Assembly: GCA_044228695.1 (NCBI GenBank) | Contig: JBGAUK010000046.1 | Span: forward strand, 1 to 26,099 | From: M0108 sp044228695 | Lineage (GTDB): Bacteria; Pseudomonadota; Gammaproteobacteria; Chromatiales; Chromatiaceae | Direction of reading: 5' to 3' | DNA: 26,099 nt | Part shown: positions 14,639-21,756 of the stretch, in pieces | Layout of the letters: each line of letters starts with the position of its first letter | How positions within the stretch are numbered: the stretch's first letter is position 1 | Notes under the pieces: model-generated | Databases searched by the model: none | What the model was told of the DNA's origin: nothing | Seen by the model: the letters and a program-made list of their open reading frames with translations, nothing else | Position numbers and translations under genes: made by a program

Positions 14639-16249
14639 CTAGCGCCGCACCTCGATACCCGCCTGGCGCAAATGCTCCTTGACCGCCGCGATGGGGACCT
14701 CCTGGCGATGGAAGATGCCGGCGGCCAGGGCGGCCTCCACCTGGGTGACGGCGAAGACCTCGGCGAAGTGTTCGACCCGGCCAGCGCCACTGGAGGCGAT
14801 GACGGGGATGGTCACCACCGAGCGGACGGCCTGGATCAACTCCAGATCGAAGCCGGCGCCCGTGCCGTCGCGATCGATGGAATTGAGCAGGATCTCCCCG
14901 GCGCCCAGTTGCTCGCAAACCCGCGCCAGGGTCACGGCGTCCAGATCCCGCCCCTCGCGGCCGCCCTTGATGGTGCACTGGAACCAACACCAGCCCTCGC
15001 CCCGGGGACCCGGGGTGGCGGTAGGGACGACCCGATGACGGGGGGCCGCTTCGGGTCCCGCCACATAGACCCGGCGGGGATCGATAGAGATGACGACGGC
15101 CTGGTTGCCGTAGCGATGGGCGATGACCTCGATGGCGCTATCCCCGGTGGGGCCACCCTGGGCCAGCACCTGCTCCACGGTCGTCACGGCATCGCTGCCA
15201 ATGGAGATCTTGTCGGCGCCCGAGGCGAAATACTCCGCGGCCACCTCGAGGGCCGAATAGTAGCGCCCCTCGGCGTCGGTAAAGGCGCGGATGCCACCGC
15301 CAATGGTCAGGGGGACAAAGACGTTTTCCGAGGTCCGCCGCAACACCTCCAGCATGGGTTGATCGGCGAGGGGAAAGTCACGGTAGGCGGTGATATTGAG
15401 GAAGGTGATCTCATCCGCCCCCTCCTCGTAGTAACGCCGCGCCAGGTCCACCGGCTTACCCAGATTCCGGACCTCGCCCGCCTGGCGCACGTCGTACTGA
15501 TCGCCCTTGGTGACCACCAGATCGCCGGCATCATTGGCGCGCACATCCAGGCAGGCGATGACGCGCTTGGCCAACCGCGTCGGCTCCCCCGGGGCCAGAA
15601 CCGCCTCGGCCACCGCGCCGGTCTCAGGGGCGCCCCTGCCCCCGGCGGCACCCAGAAAAGCGTCCAGCAGGCGCAACCCCGCCGGTCCACTCTTCTCCGG
15701 ATGGAACTGGACCGCCGCCACGGCACCCCGGCCCACGGCGCTGATGAAGGCCCCACCGTAATCCGTCTCGGCCAGGACCCAGTCCGCGTTGGCCGGCCCC
15801 GGCACGGCGCGGTAGGAATGGACGAAATAGAGCTTCTCGTCCTCGGCGCCCGCCAGCAGACTGGCGGCGCGCCGGGGGCGGATGCCATTCCAGCCCATGT
15901 GCGGCACCGCCAGACCCGGAGCCACGAAGCGGCGGACCTGACCGGGGATGATGCCTAGTCCCGCCACCCCCGGAGATTCCTCGCTGCCCTCGAACAGGGC
16001 CTGCAGGCCAATGCAGATACCGAGGAAGGGCCGGCCCGCCCGCAGGTAGTCGCGCAGAGGCTCGAAGAAACCCATCTGGTGGAGCCGTTGGATGGCGGAG
16101 CCGTAGCTGCCGACGCCCGGGAAGAGGATAAAGTCGGCCTGGTGTATATCCTCGGGGGTCCGGATTACCTCCAGTTCATGGCCAAGCTTGAGCACCGCAT
16201 TGCGAACGCTGCGGACATTGCCCGCGCCGTAATCGAGTAGGGAAATCAT
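14639..16249 (-). CDS. hisHF: Fused imidazole glycerol phosphate synthase, HisH-HisF in one chain (HIS7-like)
   Basis: Bifunctional enzyme: glutaminase feeding ammonia to a cyclase that turns PRFAR into imidazole glycerol phosphate and AICAR. From the ATG at 16249 (536 aa), residues 1-210 are the class I glutaminase with Cys79 in GICIGLQ and the His183/Glu185 pair in QFHPEKSG. Residues 225-536 are the TIM-barrel cyclase with Asp235 (IACLDVR), Asp390 (VISID) and Asp459 (NSIDRDG). The cyclase half is about 310 residues, longer than the usual 255 of bacterial HisF. It contains the VVTKGDQYDVR, GKPVDLARRYYEEGADE, WCWFQCTIKGGREGRDL and VIASSGAG stretches that I associate with yeast HIS7 and plant HISN4. 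No other his gene is adjacent. An upstream in-frame start at 16282 would add 11 residues. All catalytic residues are present, so it should be active. Confidence 0.95.
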   Translation of the reverse strand: MISLLDYGAGNVRSVRNAVLKLGHELEVIRTPEDIHQADFILFPGVGSYGSAIQRLHQMGFFEPLRDYLRAGRPFLGICIGLQALFEGSEESPGVAGLGIIPGQVRRFVAPGLAVPHMGWNGIRPRRAASLLAGAEDEKLYFVHSYRAVPGPANADWVLAETDYGGAFISAVGRGAVAAVQFHPEKSGPAGLRLLDAFLGAAGGRGAPETGAVAEAVLAPGEPTRLAKRVIACLDVRANDAGDLVVTKGDQYDVRQAGEVRNLGKPVDLARRYYEEGADEITFLNITAYRDFPLADQPMLEVLRRTSENVFVPLTIGGGIRAFTDAEGRYYSALEVAAEYFASGADKISIGSDAVTTVEQVLAQGGPTGDSAIEVIAHRYGNQAVVISIDPRRVYVAGPEAAPRHRVVPTATPGPRGEGWCWFQCTIKGGREGRDLDAVTLARVCEQLGAGEILLNSIDRDGTGAGFDLELIQAVRSVVTIPVIASSGAGRVEHFAEVFAVTQVEAALAAGIFHRQEVPIAAVKEHLRQAGIEVRR

Positions 16250-16289
16250 AAGGGGATCCGTTCCGGGTCCGTGGCCTGACAAGGGCCTG

Positions 16290-16295
16290 ATTTTA
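16290..16295 (-). promoter_or_regulatory. Candidate -10 box for hisHF
   Basis: TAAAAT (5/6) on the minus strand, 40 bases before the hisHF ATG, in the 91-base gap after the rhodanese gene. A GGCGGG/CCCGCC inverted repeat (16313-16318, 16327-16332) lies upstream of it and could end the previous transcript, though it has no T-tract. No clear -35 is seen. Confidence 0.22.
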
Positions 16296-16340
16296 GCCTA
16301 TTGACCGGACCTGGCGGGAGAGGGTCCCCGCCCAGGGCCC

Positions 16341-16814
16341 TCAGGCCGCCTCGGGGGGCCGCATCTGGTCGGGACGCAGGACGGGCGTGAAATAGGTATC
16401 CGCCTCATCCAGATCCACCTCCTGGCCATGGGCGTCCTCCAGGGGCTGTTCGTAGTCTTTCCAGCCCCGTAGGCCGGTCTGCAGCGAGGCCACCCGGGTG
16501 AAGCCCAGCACCTGCATCACGTGGCTGGCGAGGATGCTGCGGTAGCCGGAGCGGCAGACGACCACGATCTCACGGTCGCGGCCCCGCACCAGCTCGGGGA
16601 CCGTCTCCTCGTAATCCCACTCACAGGCGGACTCCAGGATACCGCGCGGGACATTGATGGAGCCGGGGATATGCATGGCATAGAACTCGTAGGGTTCACG
16701 CACATCCACGATCAACAGCTCCGGGTTAGCCACGCGCTGCTCCTCCAGGTCCCAGGGCATGATCTCGCGCACCTCGGTCAAACAGCCGCGCACCAGTTCG
16801 ATGAAATGCTTCAT
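16341..16814 (-). CDS. Single-domain rhodanese (sulfurtransferase)-like protein
   Basis: Rhodanese-fold protein of 157 residues from the ATG at 16814. It shows LLIVDVREPYEFYAMHIPGS (the DVRE CH2A motif, about 34-52) and the active-site loop CRSGYRS with the persulfide-bearing Cys87, then GLRGWKDY (the C-terminal Gly-Trp motif). An N-terminal helix of about 20 residues and an acidic tail of about 35 (from QPLEDAHGQEVD) extend the domain. The substrate cannot be deduced; shuttling of sulfane sulfur is the family role. An in-frame TTG at 16832 would add six residues. The gene follows the NarL-type regulator by 82 bases. No signal peptide is seen, so it should be cytoplasmic. Confidence 0.88.
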   Translation of the reverse strand: MKHFIELVRGCLTEVREIMPWDLEEQRVANPELLIVDVREPYEFYAMHIPGSINVPRGILESACEWDYEETVPELVRGRDREIVVVCRSGYRSILASHVMQVLGFTRVASLQTGLRGWKDYEQPLEDAHGQEVDLDEADTYFTPVLRPDQMRPPEAA

Positions 16815-16896
16815 GTCGTCATCGCTCCACAAATGAACCCGACCAGCGCCGCCAACCGGGTAAAGACCGCAACCTGGGGCGCACTGGCCTCACTGG

Positions 16897-17535
16897 TCAT
16901 CGCTCGCACAAATCCTTCTCGACCGCGATAACCGCCGCCTCCACCCGCGAATGGACCGCCAGCTTGCGCAGGATGGCCTTGACGTGGAGCTTGACGGTGC
17001 CATCCGTAATCCCCAGAACGCGGGCGATACCCTTATTGCTACGACCCTCGGCCAGATGGCAGAGGATCTCGCGTTCACGGGGGGTCAGGTCGGAAAAGGC
17101 CACCGGCGCCCGCCGATCCTCGTGCCCCCCCTGGACCACGCGGGCCAGGATACCGGTCAGCTCCTTGGCGACCACGGTGCGCCCCGCCAGAATATCCTTG
17201 AGCGCCGTGATCAGTTCCTCCGGCTCCATGTCCTTGAGCAGATAGCCCTGGGCCCCCGCCTGGAGGGCGGCGATCAGGTCACGCTCATCGGTGCTGGTGG
17301 TGAGCATGGCCACCGGCATGGTCTGGTCGGCGGCGCGCAGCCGCTTGAGGACCTCCAGACCCGTCATCTGAGGCATGCGCAGATCCAGTAGGACCACGTC
17401 CGGGGTCAGCTCCAGCACCCGCGCCAGGCCCGCCTCGCCGTCGCCGCGGGCATCCACCTGGATACCGCGCCGCTCCAGGAGTTCACTGACCCCGAAACGA
17501 AAGAGGGCATGATCGTCGATCAGCAGCACGCGCAT
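16897..17535 (-). CDS. NarL/FixJ-family response regulator
   Basis: 212-residue two-component regulator. The receiver domain has the acidic pair Asp7/Asp8 (LLIDDH), the phospho-acceptor Asp51 (VVLLDLRMPQMTG), a Thr80 switch region and Lys101 (YLLKDM). After a linker, a LuxR-type helix-turn-helix spans about 147-205, with LTPREREILCHLAEG and TDGTVKLHVKAILRKL as the recognition region. The order and wording are closest to NarL. The ATG at 17535 shares one base with the stop of the upstream kinase (TGATG), so the two are coupled and almost certainly cognate. Its target genes are not known; nitrate control should not be assumed, because the partner kinase lacks the nitrate-binding domain. Confidence 0.93.
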   Translation of the reverse strand: MRVLLIDDHALFRFGVSELLERRGIQVDARGDGEAGLARVLELTPDVVLLDLRMPQMTGLEVLKRLRAADQTMPVAMLTTSTDERDLIAALQAGAQGYLLKDMEPEELITALKDILAGRTVVAKELTGILARVVQGGHEDRRAPVAFSDLTPREREILCHLAEGRSNKGIARVLGITDGTVKLHVKAILRKLAVHSRVEAAVIAVEKDLCER

Positions 17536-19172
17536 CAGGTTACTCCCACCAGCCGGGGCTGACGGCGATCCGGCAGCGAGAAATGTAGCTCCACGCGCGT
17601 CCCCTCCTCGGGTTCGCTCTCGATCCGCAACTCGGCGCCCATGCGCCGCGCCCGTTCGCGCATGATGGACAGGCCGATATGTTCCCCCGTCTGTCCCTCC
17701 GGCTCCGGAAGCTGGAAACCCACGCCATCATCCTCGATCAGCAGAACCTGATCGCCCTCCATCTTGGCCGTCAGCAGGACCCGGACCGTGTGGGCTCGGG
17801 CATGCTTGCGGATGTTGGCCAGGGCCTCCTGGGCGATGCGCGTGACCTGCAACTCCGCCGCGGCCGGCAATTCAATGGCGCGCAGATTGTTCTGAAAGAG
17901 GACCTTGAGCCCGGTGGCCTGGCGGAAACTGGCGGTGAGCCGTTCCAGGGCCGGCACCAGGCCGCGCCGGTCCATGGGGGCCCGGAAATTCGCCAGGAGG
18001 CTGCGCAACTCGCGATGGGCCTCGTCGAGGCCACTGCGCAGGCGATCCAGATCGACCCTGGCCTTGCCCGGAATCGGGGCCTGGGCCAGGGATTCCTCGA
18101 ACAGGTTAACCTGAAGCCGCAAGCTGGCCAAAGTTTGCGCCAGGGAATCATGCAGTTCGTTGGCCAGGGAGTTGCGTTCCTCCATGATTGACAACCGCAG
18201 GGCATCGGCGTCGGAACGGTGCTTGGCCACGGCGATGCCCAGATGATGACCGATGCTGAACAGCAACTCGAGGATATCCTCGCGCCCACCGATGCCGGGC
18301 TTATCCACGAAAATGGTGTAGTACCCCAGGAGTTCATCCCGATGCTCCAGGGGGATGGTGACCACCTCGATCTCATCCCCCCGGAACATGCGCCGGCCAT
18401 AGACCCGGGAGCAATAGCGTTGGTCGTTATCACAGAGGATGTCGCCGGAGGCCAGGACATTGCCGCAGAGACAGAGGTCCAGGGGCATCGCCGCCGGGTC
18501 GCCCACCCGTGTCTCATCCAGGCCGATGGACCCCACCAACCGCCGGCTGCCGTCCGGCTTGACCAGGCGGGCCGTGGCCGCGCGCCCGTTCACCATCTCC
18601 TTGAGGACCCGCAGAAACCGCAGCAGCAGGCTATCCAGGGACTCGGCCTCGTTGATGCCCGCCGCCACGTCGTAGAGAATCTTGATGGACGCCGTCTTCT
18701 GCGCCAGGCGCGTGGTCTGGCGGGCCACCCGGTTGTCCATGTCCTCGTAAAGATCCGCCAGTTCCTCGTTGAGGCTGTCGATGGCGCGGGTCAGGTTGGC
18801 GAGAATCCCCACCTGGTGCCCCAGTTCCCGGAGGGCGCCCCCGGCACCCGGCTCCCCCTGACAAACGCGGGCGACCGTCTCCTCCAAACTGCCCAAGGGC
18901 TTGAGCAGCCGAGTATGCAGCCGCCACGTCCCCAGGCCCAGGCCCCCCAGGGACAGCAGCAGAAACCCCGGGCAGAGCAACCAGATCACGGGCACCCAGG
19001 CCATTGGCGGGGATAGGGACCAGGCAAAAGTCACGGCTAAACCCAGTATTCCCGTGACCAGGGCCAGCAGGGGCACCGTCAGGCCCACCCCCCCCAAGAT
19101 CCCCGAGGCCAGCCGGCGCTCTGGCCCCTCGGAGGTCAACGCCTGGGTCGCAATGAAGGAGGAGTTAGGCAT
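17535..19172 (-). CDS. NarX-like HisKA_3 sensor kinase without periplasmic domain
   Basis: 545-residue histidine kinase from the ATG at 19172. Two transmembrane helices (about 24-51 and 57-83) are joined by a loop of only some five residues. A HAMP-like region and coiled segment follow (to about 165), then a GAF-like domain (about 170-320), the HisKA_3 phospho-acceptor His341 (NELHDSLAQTLASL) and an HATPase domain (N box near Asn463, DDGVGF 481-486). The GAF region holds a cysteine cluster Cys234, Cys236, Cys247, Cys254 (C-x-C-x10-C-x6-C) that might bind a metal or Fe-S cluster. An open frame continues upstream to 19403 but overlaps the ABC transporter gene and reads as low-complexity, so I reject that extension. 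The 139-base gap before it shows no convincing promoter. The start itself has a weak Shine-Dalgarno. Confidence 0.9.
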   Translation of the reverse strand: MPNSSFIATQALTSEGPERRLASGILGGVGLTVPLLALVTGILGLAVTFAWSLSPPMAWVPVIWLLCPGFLLLSLGGLGLGTWRLHTRLLKPLGSLEETVARVCQGEPGAGGALRELGHQVGILANLTRAIDSLNEELADLYEDMDNRVARQTTRLAQKTASIKILYDVAAGINEAESLDSLLLRFLRVLKEMVNGRAATARLVKPDGSRRLVGSIGLDETRVGDPAAMPLDLCLCGNVLASGDILCDNDQRYCSRVYGRRMFRGDEIEVVTIPLEHRDELLGYYTIFVDKPGIGGREDILELLFSIGHHLGIAVAKHRSDADALRLSIMEERNSLANELHDSLAQTLASLRLQVNLFEESLAQAPIPGKARVDLDRLRSGLDEAHRELRSLLANFRAPMDRRGLVPALERLTASFRQATGLKVLFQNNLRAIELPAAAELQVTRIAQEALANIRKHARAHTVRVLLTAKMEGDQVLLIEDDGVGFQLPEPEGQTGEHIGLSIMRERARRMGAELRIESEPEEGTRVELHFSLPDRRQPRLVGVT

Positions 19173-19311
19173 ATCAGGCGCTAGTTGGGGAGGCCGGGGC
19201 GGAAGGCAAGACTCAACCCAACCGCGGAGAGACGCGAGCCGGGCACGACCCGACGGCCAGGACACCGTTTTAGGCGCCGGTTTCGCGGTGGATCGGGGGC
19301 CAAATGGCACA

Positions 19312-21117
19312 TCAGCCCGCCCCGGCCCCCAAGGCCTGCTCCCGCTCGCGCCGCTGCAACTCCCACATGCCGGCATAACGGCCGCCCAAGGCCAGCAGCT
19401 CACGGTGCGTCCCCTGCTCCACCAGGCGCCCGGCCTCCAGCACTAGAATCTGGTCCGCGTCCACCACCGTAGACAGGCGATGGGCAATGACCAGGGTGGT
19501 ATGGTTTTCCGCCACCTCGGCCAGGGTCCGGCCTATGGCCTGCTCGGTGGCGCTGTCCAGGGACGAGGTCGCCTCGTCAAAGACCAGGATGCGCGGGTGC
19601 TTGAGGATGGCTCGGGCGATGGCCACCCGCTGCTTCTCGCCTCCGGAGAGCTTGAGCCCACGCTCCCCCACCACCGTGTCCCAGCGCTCCGGCAGGCTCT
19701 CGATGAAGTCTCGGATATGTGCCATGGCCGCGGCGCGCTCAATCTCGTCCCGCGTCGCCTCCGGGCGCCCGTAGGCGATGTTGTAATAAAGGCTGTCATT
19801 GAAGAGCACAGTATCCTGGGGCACGATGCCGATGGCCGCCCGCAGGCTGTCCTGGGTCAAGCCGCGCAGATCCTGGTCATCGATCAGGATGCGGCCGTCG
19901 GTCACGTCGTAGAAGCGAAACAGGAGCCGGGAGAGGGTCGATTTCCCCGCCCCGCTATGCCCCACCACCGCCACCTTCTGGCCAGGCCCGATCTCGAAGC
20001 TGAGGTCGCGCAGGATGGCCCGCTCCGGTTGGTAATGGAAAGCGACCCCCTCGAAACGGATGGCGCCCCTTCCCAGGACCAGAGACCGGGCGTCGGGGGC
20101 GTCCCGGACCTCCGGTTCCCGCTCCAGCAGCTTGAACACCAGGTCCATGTCCGCCAGGGCATACTTGATCTGGCGATAGACGATCCCAAGAAAATTCAGC
20201 GGGATAAAGATTTGCAGCAGGAGGGCGTTGACCAACACCAGGTCACCAATACTCATCTGGCCCGCCACCACCCCCCGGGCGGCCAGCCAAAGGATCAGGG
20301 TCACGCCCAGGGCGATGATGCCGCCCTGGCCGAAGTTCAGCAAAGACATGGAGGTCTGGCTCTTGACCGCCACCTCCTCCCAGGCATCGAGGGTGCCGTC
20401 ATACCGCCGTGACTCCAGGCCCTCGTTGCCGAAATACTTGACGGTCTCGTAATTGATCAGGCTATCGAAGGCCTGGCTGTTGGCTTGGGAATCCAGACGG
20501 TTCATCTGATGGCGATAATCCATGCGCCACTCGGTGACGGCGAAGGTAAAGAGGGCGTAAAGGGCCACGGCGCCGAAGGTCACCAGGGTAAAGGCCAGTT
20601 CGTAGCGGGACAGCAGGAGGGCCCCCACCAGGCCAAACTCCACCAAGACCGGCAGGATGCTGAAGGCCATGTAGTTGAGAATGGAGCTGACCGAGCGCGT
20701 CCCCCGTTCCAGATCCCGGCTGATGGCCCCGCTCTGGCGCTCCAGGTGATAGCGTAGCGACAGCCGATGCAGATGCTCCAGCACCCGGGTCGAGAGCCGG
20801 CGCATGGCCCGGTAACGGACCCGCGCGAAGACGATGTCGCGCAACTCATTGAACAGGGTTGCGGACAGCTTGAGCAGGCCATAGGCCAGCAGCAGACTGA
20901 CGGGTAGAATCAAGGCTTGGGCCTGGCCCGGCTCAAAGGCATCGACGATGTCCTTCAGCACCAGCGGCACCCCCACGTTCGCCACCTTAGCCAACACCAG
21001 GCAGGCGAGAGCCAGGAGGGCCCGGCCGCGAAACTCCCACAGATAGGGGAGCATGGCCCGCAGGTTGTGGGCATCGCGGCGGTCCTTGTGGACCCGTTCG
21101 GTGGCATTGGTGATCAT
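19312..21117 (-). CDS. Atm1/ABCB7-type ABC exporter (fused membrane and ATPase domains)
   Basis: Half-size exporter, a homodimer in the inner membrane. From the ATG at 21117 (601 aa) six membrane helices fill about residues 25-310, followed by the ATPase. The ATPase has Walker A GHSGAGKST (386-394), the Q-loop VPQD (432-435), the signature LSGGE (490-494), Walker B ILVFDE (510-515) and the H-loop His546. NYETVKYFGNE and LLNFGQGGIIALG in the membrane part are marks of the Atm1/HMT1 subgroup, whose members export glutathione-conjugated metals or persulfides. The exact cargo here is unknown. An in-frame ATG at 21201 would add 28 residues encoded over a hairpin; GGAG four bases before 21117 favours the shorter form. 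It lies upstream of the kinase on the same strand and is divergent from the S24-like gene. Confidence 0.92.
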   Translation of the reverse strand: MITNATERVHKDRRDAHNLRAMLPYLWEFRGRALLALACLVLAKVANVGVPLVLKDIVDAFEPGQAQALILPVSLLLAYGLLKLSATLFNELRDIVFARVRYRAMRRLSTRVLEHLHRLSLRYHLERQSGAISRDLERGTRSVSSILNYMAFSILPVLVEFGLVGALLLSRYELAFTLVTFGAVALYALFTFAVTEWRMDYRHQMNRLDSQANSQAFDSLINYETVKYFGNEGLESRRYDGTLDAWEEVAVKSQTSMSLLNFGQGGIIALGVTLILWLAARGVVAGQMSIGDLVLVNALLLQIFIPLNFLGIVYRQIKYALADMDLVFKLLEREPEVRDAPDARSLVLGRGAIRFEGVAFHYQPERAILRDLSFEIGPGQKVAVVGHSGAGKSTLSRLLFRFYDVTDGRILIDDQDLRGLTQDSLRAAIGIVPQDTVLFNDSLYYNIAYGRPEATRDEIERAAAMAHIRDFIESLPERWDTVVGERGLKLSGGEKQRVAIARAILKHPRILVFDEATSSLDSATEQAIGRTLAEVAENHTTLVIAHRLSTVVDADQILVLEAGRLVEQGTHRELLALGGRYAGMWELQRREREQALGAGAG

Positions 21118-21140
21118 GGTGCTCCGCAACTGGACTCCTT

Positions 21141-21159
21141 GGACCCCCTGCTGGGGTCC
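21141..21159. repeat. 7-bp perfect inverted repeat in the ABC exporter leader
   Basis: GGACCCC (21141-21147) and GGGGTCC (21153-21159) flank a five-base loop, 24 bases before the preferred ABC exporter start, in the divergent control region shared with the S24-like gene. It may be an operator or a leader hairpin. If translation began at 21201 it would be coding (around GPQQG), which is less likely. Confidence 0.4.
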
Positions 21160-21268
21160 CGAGGGGGTGATGATAGCCGAGGGCGTGACCCGAGATGTCA
21201 TCGCGTCTGGAACTCGAACCGCCTTTTGGCATTTAATGAGACTTTAACGCCAGCCCGAGATAGCCCCC

Positions 21269-21661
21269 ATGACGGACGATACCTTCGATTTCACCGGTTG
21301 CAGCCTGAGCGAGCCTTATGCCCTCCAGGTCCTGGGTAACGAGATGGAGCCGGAATTTCCGGACCAGTGCATCGTGGTCATCCGGCCCGAGGATAGCTGC
21401 ACCGACGGTATGTACGTCTTTGTCGAGGTCGAGGGCGTCCGGTGGTTCCGCCAGTACCGCCGTGACGCGACGGGCCGGGAGACCCTGGTCGCCCTCAATG
21501 ACCTCTATCCCGAGATCGACCTTACCGGGCTGGAGTGGCAGGTGCTCGGCGTCATCATCCAGCGGAACATCCGGCGCCAGATCAAGCACTATCGCTACGC
21601 AGTCAGGCCCCCGACCACGGACCCGGCGGCGGTGACCGTCGCCCCTCCCGTCTTGCATTGA
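21269..21661 (+). CDS. Stand-alone S24/LexA-like domain protein lacking catalytic residues
   Basis: 130-residue protein with the fold signature of LexA/UmuD-type S24 peptidases: LQVLGNEMEPEFPDQCIVVI (about 19-38), then GMYVFVEVEGVRWFRQYRR and WQVLGVIIQRNIR near the end. In active members the loop reads GDSMEP; here the serine is replaced by Glu25 (GNEMEP). The lysine expected just before the Arg-Leu of the VKRLKK strand is also replaced (WFRQYRR). Autocleavage is therefore not expected. No helix-turn-helix is present, so it is not a LexA-type repressor by itself. It could be a binding or scaffold domain, or an inhibitor that pairs with a real S24 protein. The ATG at 21269 follows a weak GAG. 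It is divergent from the ABC exporter. Confidence 0.8.
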   Translation: MTDDTFDFTGCSLSEPYALQVLGNEMEPEFPDQCIVVIRPEDSCTDGMYVFVEVEGVRWFRQYRRDATGRETLVALNDLYPEIDLTGLEWQVLGVIIQRNIRRQIKHYRYAVRPPTTDPAAVTVAPPVLH

Positions 21662-21676
21662 GCCGCGTCACGCGGC
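21662..21676 (+). terminator. GC-rich hairpin directly after the S24-like gene
   Basis: GCCGCG/CGCGGC with a TCA loop begins at the base after the TGA stop. There is no T-tract, so termination is uncertain; it may simply mark the transcript end or attenuate reading into the efflux operon 95 bases on. Confidence 0.25.
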
Positions 21677-21756
21677 CTGACGGCGCTTGTACTGGGGCCG
21701 ACCTGGGGACTAACATCACCGCTCCAGGTCTTCCCGGGCGCCGGGATTTGCCAGCC

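Noticed and set aside
14672..15958. 428-codon plus-strand frame opposite hisHF
   Set aside because: Antisense shadow of a conserved enzyme. Low-complexity Gly/Asp/His-rich translation with no motif.
19173..19403. N-terminal extension of the NarX-like kinase
   Set aside because: It overlaps the 3' end of the ABC exporter gene and is Pro/Gly/Arg-rich without similarity. The ATG at 19172 directly precedes the membrane helices.
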